DNA of 64,000 nucleotides from Kangiella marina (GTDB taxonomy: Bacteria > Pseudomonadota > Gammaproteobacteria > Enterobacterales > Kangiellaceae). Position numbers and translations under genes: made by a program. Numbering within the stretch: position 1 is the first letter of the stretch; each line of letters starts with the position of its first letter. The notes below the pieces were generated by a model. The model was not told where the DNA came from. It did no database searches and was given only the letters and a program-made list of their open reading frames with translations. The stretch lies in contig NZ_BAABFV010000001.1 in the NCBI RefSeq assembly GCF_039541235.1, positions 1,240,001-1,304,000 of the forward strand. The letters are read 5' to 3'. Positions 1 through 10,126 of this stretch are shown piece after piece.

Positions 1-1756
1 GATCATTTTGTAACTCAACTCGGTGCGTGACAAGACTCTCGCCATCACTTGCCTCCAGTCCATTTTGATGCAAATGCTGGATAATATTCAATAGTGCATC
101 TTTTTCCGCGATCACTTTTACGTCAGGGACATCTCCTGTCCACTTCAGTCGCTCGGCATTCTTTTGAAAACTGTCCACAATCCAGGTTAAATCGCAAACC
201 TTGCGCAGGTCCGTAGTGGAACGGCCCCGCTTGAGTTGCGTTAACATCTTGTTCAGACGATTGGTCGCACTGGTTACGGTTTCAAAAGTATCATCAATAA
301 ATTCTTGATTGTCCCGATAGCGCTCAGCGTTATGAGTGATCAACTCCAGTTGTGCGGTTACGTTTTTTATATCATGAACCACGAAGGCCGAAAGACGGTT
401 GAAAGCATCGAAGTGTTGTTGCTCATAGATTTGTGTGGTCGCCTCAAACATGGCTAAATAACTGGCCATCTGTAACCCAGCTGCTTTCAACAGATCATGA
501 TCTTCCCAGTTTAAGATAGGCTTACTATAACTCGACGCCAAGCCGACGATACCGATCAACTCATCATTGCGTCGTAGCGGGATAAAGATACGATGGTTTC
601 TGAATAACGTATCCGCTAGATCAATCTCAAGCCCACGATACATATCGGCATTCTTTTGATACTCCTGAATATCAATGACCCAGTTAGTTTTATCAATAAA
701 ATCGCTGAGTGATCGTGGTAGCTGGTAGCTCATGTCCTCTGAGAGCGGCGACTCCCAGTGATCAACAAAACCAAAACTGTCGTTACGCAAACTCCATAGC
801 TTTCCTGCCGGACTGCCGATAATATTGCCAATCGCTTTAATCGACAGCTGGTAATAATTTCCAGTAACATTGGCTTCATCCAGCGCTCGGTTAAATCGTA
901 TCCAGCTTTCGCGGTAATCGTATTTATAGGCGGAGAATAGTTTGCGGTATAAGATCTTTAGCTGGCCAAAGAAACGTTTGTTATAGGCCAAAACCATAAA
1001 GCCAATACCCGCCGTCAGTAAGAAGGCGAGCGCTAATTCGGCGTTATGGGTTGCTCTTTCAATTAGGATATAGCCAACCACCGCAATCCAGCAGTAAATC
1101 GCAAAAATATTCAACCCGCTCTCAGGGCGATACCTTGGCAACACCTCATTCAGCTGAAAGCGGCTATGCTCAATCCCTTGCAGGTGGATAATACTAAAGC
1201 TGATGGCCAGCGAGGTAACGATAGAGCGTGAGATATCCAAAACTTCTGGAGTGCGCGATTGATCGAGCATCAGCAATAGCATGCACATCAAGTCCCAAAC
1301 CAGAATAAAGCCGATTGCTCCGGCTAATGTAGCGATTTCTCGTCGGTAAGTTTCGGCGAACTGATTGCCAGCGATCTCAACCAAGTGCAGCAGAAGGAGC
1401 AAAATCAGTCCTGCAAAACCCGGGTTGATTAATGCCCCAACGGCGTCTAAATCTTGGAATTGGGCAAACAGCCACACCGCCAGTACCACGCAGACAGCCA
1501 AATTAACCCAGTGGCTTGGACGAGCGAACTTCCACATGAAGAGTGCTAAGGTGCAGAAAAAACCGAAAAGGCGAATCCACTCTAACAACCAGAATGGCAA
1601 ATTGTAGACATCTTCGAGTAACTTTGCGCCACCCCAGATTGCCATTGTCAGCGCAACCACAGATAGCGGCCAAAACAAAGCAATACGCCGCCAGCGCATT
1701 ATTGTTAACACTAAAAGATAAATAGCCAGAATAATACTGGCGATGAAACCTGCCAT
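1..1756 (-). CDS. PrsK-like membrane sensor histidine kinase (C-terminus cut by window edge)
   Basis: Reading from the ATG at 1756 gives a protein that opens with a run of hydrophobic segments (about residues 1-260, several transmembrane helices). A GAF-like cytoplasmic region follows, and then the phosphoacceptor motif FVVHDIKN near position 375 of the window. The HDxKN H-box followed by a conserved NAERYRDN-type stretch is characteristic of PrsK, the kinase partnered with the regulator PrsR in exosortase/PEP-CTERM exopolysaccharide systems. The ATPase domain would lie largely beyond base 1, so the gene is truncated only by the window. No strong ribosome-binding site precedes the ATG. The next minus-strand gene upstream encodes an acyl carrier protein, another gene type often found in such loci. 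Assignment to PrsK is by motif and architecture; another multi-TM GAF kinase is possible. Confidence 0.75.
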   Translation of the reverse strand, partial: MAGFIASIILAIYLLVLTIMRWRRIALFWPLSVVALTMAIWGGAKLLEDVYNLPFWLLEWIRLFGFFCTLALFMWKFARPSHWVNLAVCVVLAVWLFAQFQDLDAVGALINPGFAGLILLLLLHLVEIAGNQFAETYRREIATLAGAIGFILVWDLMCMLLLMLDQSRTPEVLDISRSIVTSLAISFSIIHLQGIEHSRFQLNEVLPRYRPESGLNIFAIYCWIAVVGYILIERATHNAELALAFLLTAGIGFMVLAYNKRFFGQLKILYRKLFSAYKYDYRESWIRFNRALDEANVTGNYYQLSIKAIGNIIGSPAGKLWSLRNDSFGFVDHWESPLSEDMSYQLPRSLSDFIDKTNWVIDIQEYQKNADMYRGLEIDLADTLFRNHRIFIPLRRNDELIGIVGLASSYSKPILNWEDHDLLKAAGLQMASYLAMFEATTQIYEQQHFDAFNRLSAFVVHDIKNVTAQLELITHNAERYRDNQEFIDDTFETVTSATNRLNKMLTQLKRGRSTTDLRKVCDLTWIVDSFQKNAERLKWTGDVPDVKVIAEKDALLNIIQHLHQNGLEASDGESLVTHRVELQND

Positions 1757-1869
1757 GGTATTTTATTCGTTTGAATGAATCTTTGTTATAAAAGAATTGC
1801 GCCTAAAGATCCACTCTTTAAGCCTTAAAAATCAATAATATAGTATTTATTTAGAAGTGCCAGAAATGG

Positions 1870-2133
1870 CTAAATTGCAGTAGCAGCTTGCTGTATCTCA
1901 ACGAACTCAGTCAACGACTGTACCGACTCAAACACCTCACCGGATAATTCATCGTCAGGAATCTCAATTCCAAAGTCTTCCTCAATCTGCATTAAAATTG
2001 AGACGATTGCCATGGAGTCGAATTCCGGCAGATTACCAATAAGTTGAGTATCTGCAGATAATTCATCAGCAGAAAGCGACAAGGTATCGCTTAACAACTC
2101 AATCATTTTATTGATATTGACTTCGTATGCCAT
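1870..2133 (-). CDS. Stand-alone acyl carrier protein
   Basis: A small acidic protein of 87 residues when started at the ATG at 2133. That start is preceded by GAGGAG nine bases upstream, so I prefer it to a start 21 bases further out. The motif EFDSMA supplies the serine that would carry the 4'-phosphopantetheine arm. The helix around IEEDFGIEIPDDEL is typical of ACPs. It is not the fatty-acid synthesis acpP, which sits in a fab operon and has a DSLD motif. A specialised ACP beside a PrsK-like kinase fits the ACP/acyl-ligase pair often found in exosortase-associated loci, but the rest of such a locus is outside the window. Its substrate is unknown. Confidence 0.85.
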   Translation of the reverse strand: MAYEVNINKMIELLSDTLSLSADELSADTQLIGNLPEFDSMAIVSILMQIEEDFGIEIPDDELSGEVFESVQSLTEFVEIQQAATAI

Positions 2134-2364
2134 ACGGCAACTCTCCTCAAGCAAGCCTCAAGCAAGGCCTAAATAACGTGAATCACAGCCTTTAGAGGCT
2201 AATTGGCGGCAAATTGTAGCAAAAACAACCCTCGCAAACACCTTTTTTGTCATTCAAATGCAATAATTTACAGAAACCCTTTCTATCGCTTTTTTGTTTT
2301 GCTTAAATGAACTGATTAGACCATTTACCACAGTAACCAAGAAGGAACGCATTCGCGAATTGCC

Positions 2365-3597
2365 ATGCCAGTTAACACCTCTTTCAACAAACACGATTTA
2401 AAAGTTCTCCTTTTAGAGGGGGTTCATCCTGTTGCTGAAGATATCTTCCGTCGCGACGGTTATGAGAATGTGACCTACCATAAAACGGCACTTTCCGAGT
2501 CAGAATTACTGCAAACGATTGGTGATTACCACTTTGTTGGTATTCGCTCTCGCAGCCAACTGAGTGAGCAGGTGCTTTCAGCCGCCAATAAATTAGTCGC
2601 TGTTGGCTGTTTTTGTATTGGCACCAACCAAGTTAACCTCGATGCTGCTCAGCTCAAAGGCATTCCGGTTTTCAACGCCCCTTACTCAAACACCCGCAGT
2701 GTCGCCGAACTGGTGTTAGGCGAGATGATTATGTTATTGCGTGGCATTCCTGCTAAAAATGCCGCCGCTCATCGTGGAGAATGGCAAAAAACAGCGACGC
2801 TTTCCAATGAAGCCCGCGGTAAGTCTTTAGGCATTATCGGCTATGGCCATATTGGTACCCAACTCGGTATTTTGGCCGAAGGTATCGGTATGAAAGTACG
2901 CTTTTTTGATATTGAGAACAAGTTAACGCTGGGTAACGCCGAGCAAGTTACAGAGCTTAACGATCTATTAGCCACTTCAGATGTTATTAGTCTGCATGTC
3001 CCTGAAACGCCTGAAACTAAAGGTATGATGGGGGTTAAACAGATTGCACAAATGAAAACCAACAGCATTTTAATCAATGCCTCACGAGGCACGGTGGTTG
3101 ATATCGATGCACTCGCTCAAGCGCTCGAAGAAAAACGTCTTGCCGGAGCAGCAATCGACGTATTCCCGACAGAACCTAAGTCAAATAACGAAGAGTTCCA
3201 ATCGCCTTTACGTCAATTTGATAACGTGATTTTAACGCCGCATATTGGTGGCAGCACCCAAGAAGCACAAGAAAATATTGCGATTGAAGTTGCCGATAAG
3301 ATGATCAAGTACAGTAACAACGGCTCAACCATGTCAGCAGTGAACTTCCCCCAAGTGTCGCTTCCGGAGCATGATAACCGTCACCGAATCCTGCATATTC
3401 ACCACAATCGACCTGGCGTCCTGACCCAGATCAACCACATCTTGTCTGACAATAACGTCAATATTTCAGGACAATACCTGCAAACGCAAGGGGAGCTTGG
3501 CTATGTGGTCACTGATATAGAAGATGGGTCGAGCGAAACTGCACTCGAAAAAATGCGCCAAATTGAAGGCACTATTCGAGCCAGAATTTTGTATTAA
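2365..3597 (+). CDS. serA: D-3-phosphoglycerate dehydrogenase
   Basis: Catalyses NAD-dependent oxidation of 3-phosphoglycerate to phosphohydroxypyruvate, the first step of serine synthesis. The 410-residue length matches the E. coli-type enzyme. Visible features: a Rossmann motif GIIGYGHIGTQLG near residue 155, the substrate and catalytic loop NASRGTVVD near 240, the catalytic histidine in LTPHIGG near 290, and a C-terminal ACT regulatory domain (about 335-410) beginning RHRILHIHHNRPGVL. The ACT domain binds serine for feedback inhibition in the E. coli enzyme. The gene is monocistronic and reads away from the ACP gene; an inverted repeat lies just after its stop. Confidence 0.97.
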   Translation: MPVNTSFNKHDLKVLLLEGVHPVAEDIFRRDGYENVTYHKTALSESELLQTIGDYHFVGIRSRSQLSEQVLSAANKLVAVGCFCIGTNQVNLDAAQLKGIPVFNAPYSNTRSVAELVLGEMIMLLRGIPAKNAAAHRGEWQKTATLSNEARGKSLGIIGYGHIGTQLGILAEGIGMKVRFFDIENKLTLGNAEQVTELNDLLATSDVISLHVPETPETKGMMGVKQIAQMKTNSILINASRGTVVDIDALAQALEEKRLAGAAIDVFPTEPKSNNEEFQSPLRQFDNVILTPHIGGSTQEAQENIAIEVADKMIKYSNNGSTMSAVNFPQVSLPEHDNRHRILHIHHNRPGVLTQINHILSDNNVNISGQYLQTQGELGYVVTDIEDGSSETALEKMRQIEGTIRARILY

Positions 3598-3608
3598 TAT
3601 TTTATACT

Positions 3609-3634
3609 GTCATTCCCGCGAAGGCGGGAATGAC
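3609..3634. repeat. dRS3-like inverted repeat
   Basis: A 26-base near-perfect palindrome 12 bases after the serA stop. Its core has the form ATTCCC-N8-GGGAAT, the pattern of the Neisseria dRS3 repeat, similar copies of which occur in other proteobacteria. There is no T-run beside it on the plus strand, so it is not a canonical terminator, though it could protect the serA 3' end. Confidence 0.7.
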
Positions 3635-3675
3635 GAAAAATTATAGATTATTTATAAGGGGCTATGCCACTACAG

Positions 3676-4188
3676 CTAACTTACCTTGGTACTTCTCAGC
3701 TTATAAATTAAGCCGACTAACCCTTTATTTCCTAACAATAACCATAGCCCTACAGCAAATTCAATAATCATCGGTATTAAGAAAAAAGCAGTGATATTAA
3801 CCCCCTGACCAAACATGGGCATGAATATTACAGTTAATAAACCAATTATAGAACTGGCGACAAAATACAGTCCGATTATTGAAACCAGAGGCATTATGAA
3901 GCTTTCAGCCGTTGGATATACATCTTCCTTAGGTAGGCCCGATATCTTATTTAGTAGTAATGTTGGAAAAAACCAAAGAATGATTATTAATAAAACCTTG
4001 GCAAGGAAGGGTAGTAATACGGAATAGTCGACAACCAGCTTCTTCTCTAAAGGGTTATCATTATAGCCTCCGAACTCAAGCATAGGTACATCTCGCACTA
4101 AGAGTTTACCTATATCATCAATAGAAGTAACCAACAAAATTAGAGCCGTCACTCTAAGCGCTACAATTAAAATTGCTTTTTGATTCAT
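3676..4188 (-). CDS. Hypothetical four-helix membrane protein
   Basis: A 170-residue protein that I do not recognise. Four hydrophobic stretches are visible: about residues 5-22, 55-78, 100-122 and 128-152. An amphipathic loop of about 30 residues follows the first helix, which suggests an inner-membrane protein with a periplasmic loop. It lies downstream of the fba terminator on the same strand, so it probably has its own promoter. Nothing in it indicates a substrate or catalytic site. Confidence 0.6.
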   Translation of the reverse strand: MNQKAILIVALRVTALILLVTSIDDIGKLLVRDVPMLEFGGYNDNPLEKKLVVDYSVLLPFLAKVLLIIILWFFPTLLLNKISGLPKEDVYPTAESFIMPLVSIIGLYFVASSIIGLLTVIFMPMFGQGVNITAFFLIPMIIEFAVGLWLLLGNKGLVGLIYKLRSTKVS

Positions 4189-4214
4189 TATTATTCCCTT
4201 CGGCTGTTCTAGTT

Positions 4215-4243
4215 ACAAAAAAGGCCAGCAAGTTGCTGGCCTT
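4215..4243 (-). terminator. Rho-independent terminator of fba
   Basis: An 11-bp perfect stem (4221-4231 with 4233-4243) followed on the minus strand by a run of six T, 20 bases after the fba stop codon. Confidence 0.9.
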
Positions 4244-4262
4244 GGTAAGATAGCAGAAGTGA

Positions 4263-5327
4263 TTACTTCACGCGAGGATCAAGTTTGCCTGCTTTATAGT
4301 CCGCAGCCATTTGCTCCATGTTAATCGGCTTAATTTTAGCCGCATTACCCGCTGTGCCGAACGATTCATAACGCGCTTTACAAATCGCTTGCATCGCGTC
4401 TTGTGCAGCTTTGTTATATTTACGAGGATCAAATTCTTTCGGGTTGTGCTTCAAGAATTTACGTACCGCACCTGTTGCTGCTAAACGTAAATCTGTATCG
4501 ATGTTCACTTTACGTACGCCGTGCTTAATACCTTCTTGAATTTCTTCAACTGGCACGCCGTAAGTTTCGCCCAAGTCACCGCCGTACTCGTTGATCACTT
4601 TCAACCAGTCTTGCGGTACTGACGAAGAACCGTGCATCACTAAGTGCGTGTCAGGGATACGCTCGTGAATTTCTTTGATGCGCTTAATCGAAAGCACGTC
4701 GCCTGTTGGTGGACGCGTAAACTTGTAAGCACCGTGAGACGTACCGATGGCGATTGCTAATGCGTCAACGCCCGTATCTTTTACGAACTGCGCCGCTTCT
4801 TCTGGATCCGTTAACAACTGATCCATGCTCAACTTGCCTTCCGCGCCAGAGCCATCTTCTTCGCCAGCCATACCGGTTTCTAATGACCCAAGGCAGCCTA
4901 ACTCACCTTCAACCGACACACCGCACGCATGCGCCATATCAACCGCTAACTTAGTCACTCGTGCGTTGTACTCATAGCTTGCTGGCGTTTTCATGTCTTC
5001 TTCAAGTGAGCCATCCATCATCACTGATGAGAAGCCTAATTGAATCGACTGCTGGCAAATCGCTGGTGACGCACCGTGGTCTTGGTGCATACACACTGGG
5101 ATATGCGGGAACTCTTCTGTCGCCGCCAAAATTAAGTGGCGAAGGAAGTTTGAACCTGCGTACTTGCGAGCGCCCGCTGACGCTTGAACGATAACAGGAC
5201 TATCAGTTTCATCCGCAGCCTGCATCACAGCACGCATTTGCTCAAGGTTATTCACGTTAAATGCCGGAATACCGTAATCATTTTCTGCTGCATGATCCAG
5301 TAATTGGCGTAATGTAATTAATGCCAT
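4263..5327 (-). CDS. fba: Class II fructose-1,6-bisphosphate aldolase
   Basis: Zinc-dependent cleavage of fructose-1,6-bisphosphate to dihydroxyacetone phosphate and glyceraldehyde-3-phosphate, or the reverse in gluconeogenesis. At 354 residues it matches the Calvin-cycle-subtype class II family. Visible motifs: the metal-binding CMHQDHGAS near residue 80, an acidic [12 protein letters not shown] segment around 140, VMHGSSS near 235 and the phosphate-binding KVNIDTD near 275. It is the last gene of a minus-strand series tkt-gapA-pgk-fba, 75 bases after pgk, and ends in a strong terminator, so cotranscription with pgk is likely. Confidence 0.97.
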   Translation of the reverse strand: MALITLRQLLDHAAENDYGIPAFNVNNLEQMRAVMQAADETDSPVIVQASAGARKYAGSNFLRHLILAATEEFPHIPVCMHQDHGASPAICQQSIQLGFSSVMMDGSLEEDMKTPASYEYNARVTKLAVDMAHACGVSVEGELGCLGSLETGMAGEEDGSGAEGKLSMDQLLTDPEEAAQFVKDTGVDALAIAIGTSHGAYKFTRPPTGDVLSIKRIKEIHERIPDTHLVMHGSSSVPQDWLKVINEYGGDLGETYGVPVEEIQEGIKHGVRKVNIDTDLRLAATGAVRKFLKHNPKEFDPRKYNKAAQDAMQAICKARYESFGTAGNAAKIKPINMEQMAADYKAGKLDPRVK

Positions 5328-5402
5328 CTTGTTATCCTCTTAAACTTTGTAACTGTTTAATATTTAAATGCTTCACGCTCTGTCAGTCAGCTATTTAAAT
5401 AG

Positions 5403-6578
5403 CTACTTCGCACGCTCTTCTAAAATCGCTACTGCCGGTAACTCTTTACCTTCCAAAAACTCTAAGAAAGCACCGCCACCGGTTGAAATGTACGACACTT
5501 TGTCATTGATGCCGTATTTATCAACCGCCGCTAACGTATCGCCACCACCGGCAATTGAAAAGGCGTCGCTTTGTGCAATCGCTTTAGAAATCGCTTCGGT
5601 ACCAGCACCAAATTGATCAAACTCAAAAACACCCACTGGACCATTCCACACAATGGTTTTAGCGTCTTTCAATACTTCGGCTAGATGCTGTGCTGACTTT
5701 GGACCGATGTCAAAAATCATATCGTCTTCTGCTACATCATCCACAGACTTTGTTTCAGCTGCCGCATCTTCCGAAAACTCTTTACCGGTAACGACGTCCA
5801 CAGGCACCGGAATTTCACCGCCTTTGGCCTGCGCCTGTTCAATCAATCGCTTCGCTTCAGGGATTAAGTCTGCTTCGCACAGTGACTTACCTACTGGCTT
5901 ATCCGTCGCAGCAATAAAGGTATTGGCGATACCGCCGCCAACGATCAACTGGTCGACAACTGTGGAAAGCGATTCAAGAACCGTTAGCTTAGTCGACACT
6001 TTCGAACCGCCAACAATCGCCACCATCGGGCGCGCTGGATTATCCAAAGCTTTACCTAATGCTTCCAACTCGCCAGCCAATAAGGGGCCAGCGCACGCCA
6101 CTGGTGCAAATTTAGCGACACCATGGGTCGACGCTTGAGCACGGTGCGCGGTACCAAATGCATCGTTAACAAACACATCGCAAAGACTTGCATACATCTT
6201 TGACAAACGTTCATCATTGGCTTTTTCACCAACGTTACAACGGACGTTTTCAAAAACAACCACTTCGCCTTGCTCAACGTCTACCCCTTCAAGGTACTCA
6301 CTGACCAAGCGTACTGGTGCGTCCAGTGAATCATTTAAGTAATCAGCGATTAAAGCCATCGAATCTTTTTCCGTTAATACGCCTTCTGTCGGACGACCAC
6401 GGTGCGACATCACCATCACCTGCGCGCCTTTCTCCAGCGCTAACTTGATCGTCGGTAACGATGCTTGGATTCGAACATCACTGCTAATTTTGCCATCTTT
6501 AACTGGAACATTCAGATCTTCACGAATCAGTACGCGCTTACCGTTTAGATCCAAATCTGACATTCTCAAAACGTTCAT
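5403..6578 (-). CDS. pgk: Phosphoglycerate kinase
   Basis: Transfers the acyl phosphate of 1,3-bisphosphoglycerate to ADP. The 391-residue protein has the N-domain substrate motif [12 protein letters not shown] near residue 18, SHRGRP near 60, the hinge and nucleotide region [10 protein letters not shown] near 190, [11 protein letters not shown] near 320 and the C-terminal [14 protein letters not shown]. It follows gapA on the same strand, with a 246-base gap containing a hairpin and a palindromic repeat, so expression may be partly separate from gapA. Confidence 0.97.
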   Translation of the reverse strand: MNVLRMSDLDLNGKRVLIREDLNVPVKDGKISSDVRIQASLPTIKLALEKGAQVMVMSHRGRPTEGVLTEKDSMALIADYLNDSLDAPVRLVSEYLEGVDVEQGEVVVFENVRCNVGEKANDERLSKMYASLCDVFVNDAFGTAHRAQASTHGVAKFAPVACAGPLLAGELEALGKALDNPARPMVAIVGGSKVSTKLTVLESLSTVVDQLIVGGGIANTFIAATDKPVGKSLCEADLIPEAKRLIEQAQAKGGEIPVPVDVVTGKEFSEDAAAETKSVDDVAEDDMIFDIGPKSAQHLAEVLKDAKTIVWNGPVGVFEFDQFGAGTEAISKAIAQSDAFSIAGGGDTLAAVDKYGINDKVSYISTGGGAFLEFLEGKELPAVAILEERAK

Positions 6579-6636
6579 GTTTTAGAACCTTTATTCATTA
6601 TTTCAAACGTAACTTTAAAGATACCTTTAAAGTACA

Positions 6637-6662
6637 AAAAGACTTTCCGCAAAAAGTCTTTT
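6637..6662 (-). terminator. Hairpin between gapA and pgk, possible weak terminator
   Basis: A perfect 10-bp inverted repeat (6637-6646 with 6653-6662). On the minus strand it runs into TTTTTG. The stem is A/T-rich, so it may only partly stop transcription between gapA and pgk. Confidence 0.4.
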
Positions 6663-6705
6663 GTTTTAATCAAGCGTCGCCTTACTCTCATAGCACTTAA
6701 AAACT

Positions 6706-6833
6706 AGTGTTTAAGAGATAGTTACTTGGAAGACGAGGCTTGGCTGATTTTTGAATGCGTAGCGTATATAAGTACGTGAGCATCGAGAAAATCAGCCGTA
6801 ACGAAGTATTACGAGTAACTAGCCTTAAACACT
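6706..6833. repeat. Palindromic MITE-like repeat overlapping the gapA stop
   Basis: The outer arms 6706-6726 and 6814-6833 are inverted copies differing by a few bases. An inner perfect 10-bp pair (6742-6751 with 6788-6797) and a short central pair complete a cruciform-like element of about 128 bases. The right arm enters gapA and supplies its last four codons and stop. The form resembles short palindromic repeats dispersed in gammaproteobacterial genomes. I see no other copy in this window. Confidence 0.65.
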
Positions 6834-7826
6834 CATCATTTTGATAGCGACGTCTAACATACGATTACTAAAACCCCACTCATTATCATACCAAGTAACC
6901 ACTTTAACCAAGTTACCGTCCATCACACGAGTTTGGCCTGCGTCAAACGTAGAAGACGCTGGAGTATGATTAAAGTCGATAGAAACCAAAGGCTCATCGT
7001 TGTAATCAAGCACGTGACCGTCTGCTGCTTTCTTAACGATTTCGTTAATTTCTTCAGCCGTCGTATCACGGCCTGCAGTAAAGGTTAAGTCTACGCACGA
7101 TACATTGATCGTTGGTACACGCATGGCGAAACCGTCCATCTTGCCATTCAATTCTGGAAGCACTAAACCTACTGCTTTAGCAGCACCTGTTTTCGTTGGG
7201 ATGATGCTTTGTGCAGCTGCACGTGCACGACGCAAATCAGAGTGTTGGTTATCGATCAATTTCTGGTCGTTGGTGTAAGCGTGAATCGTGTTCACCAAAC
7301 CTGATTTGATACCGACTGTGTCGTTTAATACTTTCGCTAGTGGTGCTAGACAGTTTGTTGTACAAGATGCATTTGAAACAACTTTGTGCTCTGGCTTTAA
7401 GATGTCATCGTTAACGCCGAACACTACCGTTGCGTCTACGTCTGCTGCGCCAGGTGCAGAAATTAGAACTTTCTTTGCACCACCTTTGAAGTGTTTTGAT
7501 GCACCTGCTTGGTCTTTGAAGACACCAGTACATTCGAATACCACGTCAACATCTTGATCACCCCAAGGGATTAGCTCAGGGTTACGCTCGGCGTACAACT
7601 TAATTTTGTCGCCATTAACGATTAGGTGCTCACCATCCGTCGAAACGTCAGCATTAAAACGACCGTGAGTCGTATCATACTTTGTTAAGTGCTTGGTTGT
7701 TTCTGCTGGGTGCGATGAGTTGATCGCCACAACTTCGATGCGGTCACGGTAACCGTGCTCATAAATTGCGCGTAACGCTGTACGACCAATACGACCATAA
7801 CCATTAATTGCTACTTTAACTGTCAT
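6825..7826 (-). CDS. gapA: Glyceraldehyde-3-phosphate dehydrogenase, type I
   Basis: NAD-dependent oxidation and phosphorylation of glyceraldehyde-3-phosphate. From the ATG at 7826 (GGAG six bases upstream) the protein has 333 residues. An in-frame start 12 bases earlier is less well placed. Visible: the Rossmann motif INGYGRIGR at the N-terminus, the catalytic cysteine in [13 protein letters not shown] near 150, and the phosphate site [20 protein letters not shown] near 210. The last codons and stop lie inside the arm of a palindromic repeat, so the C-terminus may have been altered by that insertion. The gene sits between tkt and pgk. Confidence 0.97.
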   Translation of the reverse strand: MTVKVAINGYGRIGRTALRAIYEHGYRDRIEVVAINSSHPAETTKHLTKYDTTHGRFNADVSTDGEHLIVNGDKIKLYAERNPELIPWGDQDVDVVFECTGVFKDQAGASKHFKGGAKKVLISAPGAADVDATVVFGVNDDILKPEHKVVSNASCTTNCLAPLAKVLNDTVGIKSGLVNTIHAYTNDQKLIDNQHSDLRRARAAAQSIIPTKTGAAKAVGLVLPELNGKMDGFAMRVPTINVSCVDLTFTAGRDTTAEEINEIVKKAADGHVLDYNDEPLVSIDFNHTPASSTFDAGQTRVMDGNLVKVVTWYDNEWGFSNRMLDVAIKMMSV

Positions 7827-7936
7827 TTGATTCTCCAAATCTTTTCAGTTTAGGGCTTATGTTGTAACCATGCTAAGCAAGTCAGCTCCACGCTTATGGC
7901 TTTCGCTCACCGTGGGTGCTTCCCTACTGTTTATGA

Positions 7937-9973
7937 TTAATCGAGTAAGCCACCTTCGTCTAACATGTCTTCAGCCACAGCTAATACGTTCTCCACTGTA
8001 AAACCGAAATGCTCAAATAAATCACCAGCTGGCGCTGACTCGCCGAAGCTTGTCATGCCAATAATTTGACCTTCAAGGCCAACATACTTGTACCAATAGT
8101 CCGCCATCGCCGCTTCAATCGCAATACGTGCTGGAACATCGGCAGGGAGTACGCTTTCTTTATAACTCGCGTCTTGGGCGTCAAAGGTGTCTGTTGACGG
8201 CATCGAAACCACGCGAACTTGCTTGCCTTTCGCCGTTAATGTTGCAGCGACCTCTACCGCAAGACCGACTTCGGAGCCTGTGGCGATCAAGATCAGTTCA
8301 GGCTTTTCCGCGCTATCAACTAAAACATAAGCACCCTTAGCAACATCGGCTAATTGCTGCGCATCACGCTCTTGATGCGGTAGACCTTGGCGGCTTAAGC
8401 TTAGCGCTGTCGGACCATCACGACGCTCAATGGCTGCTTTCCACGCCACAGCAGTTTCAACCGCATCGCAAGGACGCCATACTGAACAGTTTGGTGTGGT
8501 GCGTAAATTCGCTAATTGCTCAATCGGTTGGTGCGTCGGACCGTCTTCGCCTAGACCAATGGAGTCATGAGTAAAGACATAAATCGCTTGCTGCTTCATT
8601 AACGCCGCCATGCGAACCGCATTTCTCGCGTATTCCATGAAGATCAGGAAAGTACCGCCATACGGCATTAATCCACCATGCAAGGCCATACCATTCATGA
8701 TGGCACACATACCAAACTCACGAACACCGTAGTAAAGGTAGTTACCGCTAGCGTCTTTGGCTGTGATGCCTTTTGACTGTTCATTGATGGTCAGGTTAGA
8801 ACCTGCTAAATCCGCAGAACCACCTAACATTTCAGGCAATAAAGGCGCATAAGCGTTTAACGCCATCTGTGATGCCTTACGGCTGGCAACGGTTTGGCCT
8901 TCTTGTTGTAGCTGCTTGATATACTTATCCGCTTCTTCTGCAAAGTTGTCTGGCAAACGCTTATCCAAACGACGCTTTAACTCAGCGGCTAATTCGGGAT
9001 GTGCTTCTGTGTAAGCAACAAACTTCTGATCCCAGTCGCTTTCTAACTGCTGACCGGCATCGCGCTTATTCCATGCACTGGCTATATCTGCTGGGATCTC
9101 GAAAGAAGCATGTGGCCAGTTCAGTTCTTTACGGGCCAACTCAATTTCATCGTCGCCAAGCGGCGCGCCGTGGCATGATTCTTTACCTTGTTTATTTGGC
9201 GAGCCAAAACCAATCACTGTTTTACAGCAAATTAGGGTCGGGCGGCTGTCATCCGCACGCGCTTCTTCAATCGCTTTTTTGACCGCTTCAGGGTTATGAC
9301 CGTCAACGTCGGCAATCACTTGCCAGCCATACGACTCAAAACGTTTCGGTGTATCATCAGAGAACCAGCCGTCGACCTCACCATCAATCGAAATACCGTT
9401 GTCGTCCCAGAAGGCAATCAGCTTACCCAGGCCCAAAGTCCCCGCCAGCGAGCACACTTCATGGGAAATACCTTCCATCATGCAACCATCACCCATGAAC
9501 GTGTAGGTATAATGGTCAACAATGTCATGGCCTGGGCGGTTAAACTGAGCCGCTAATGTTTTCTCAGCAATGGCAAAACCCACCGCATTGGCGATGCCCT
9601 GACCCAGCGGTCCTGTGGTGGTTTCAACGCCGGGCGTGTAACCGTATTCAGGGTGACCAGGAGTCTTCGAGTGCAACTGTCTGAAATTCTTAATGTCTTC
9701 AATGCTGACGTCGTAACCCGTAAGGTGGAGCAAAGAGTAGACCAGCATTGAGCCATGGCCATTAGACATCACAAAGCGGTCACGATTTACCCAGTCTGGG
9801 TTGCTTGGATTGTGGTTTAAAAAATCGCTCCAAAGAACTTGAGCGATATCCGCCATCCCCATTGGGGCGCCAGGGTGACCTGACTTGGCTTTTTGAACGG
9901 CATCCATACTGAGTGCGCGGATGGCATTGGCTAATTGAAAACGACTCGGCGTGTCATTACCAGAAGTGGGCAT
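7937..9973 (-). CDS. tkt: Transketolase
   Basis: Thiamine-diphosphate enzyme moving two-carbon ketol units in the pentose phosphate pathway. The 678-residue length is normal. Motifs: the phosphate/ThDP motif [12 protein letters not shown] near residue 155, substrate histidines near the N-terminus (SGHPGAPMG near 30) and in [17 protein letters not shown] near 470, and SRQGLP near 525. It heads the minus-strand series tkt-gapA-pgk-fba, an arrangement found in many proteobacteria, with 110 bases to gapA. Transcription probably starts in the 9974-10126 interval. Confidence 0.97.
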   Translation of the reverse strand: MPTSGNDTPSRFQLANAIRALSMDAVQKAKSGHPGAPMGMADIAQVLWSDFLNHNPSNPDWVNRDRFVMSNGHGSMLVYSLLHLTGYDVSIEDIKNFRQLHSKTPGHPEYGYTPGVETTTGPLGQGIANAVGFAIAEKTLAAQFNRPGHDIVDHYTYTFMGDGCMMEGISHEVCSLAGTLGLGKLIAFWDDNGISIDGEVDGWFSDDTPKRFESYGWQVIADVDGHNPEAVKKAIEEARADDSRPTLICCKTVIGFGSPNKQGKESCHGAPLGDDEIELARKELNWPHASFEIPADIASAWNKRDAGQQLESDWDQKFVAYTEAHPELAAELKRRLDKRLPDNFAEEADKYIKQLQQEGQTVASRKASQMALNAYAPLLPEMLGGSADLAGSNLTINEQSKGITAKDASGNYLYYGVREFGMCAIMNGMALHGGLMPYGGTFLIFMEYARNAVRMAALMKQQAIYVFTHDSIGLGEDGPTHQPIEQLANLRTTPNCSVWRPCDAVETAVAWKAAIERRDGPTALSLSRQGLPHQERDAQQLADVAKGAYVLVDSAEKPELILIATGSEVGLAVEVAATLTAKGKQVRVVSMPSTDTFDAQDASYKESVLPADVPARIAIEAAMADYWYKYVGLEGQIIGMTSFGESAPAGDLFEHFGFTVENVLAVAEDMLDEGGLLD

Positions 9974-10126
9974 CGAATCTCCTAATAGATGTGAGTAAGG
10001 CCAGCAATTTTTAGGGCGCTTATTGTCTCAAACCGTGCTCAGCCAATCAAATAAATTGGGCGTTTTTTGCTCAAATTAACGATCTTTTGCAGCGGTTTAG
10101 TACCGAAAGTGACTTTTACGCCCGAT

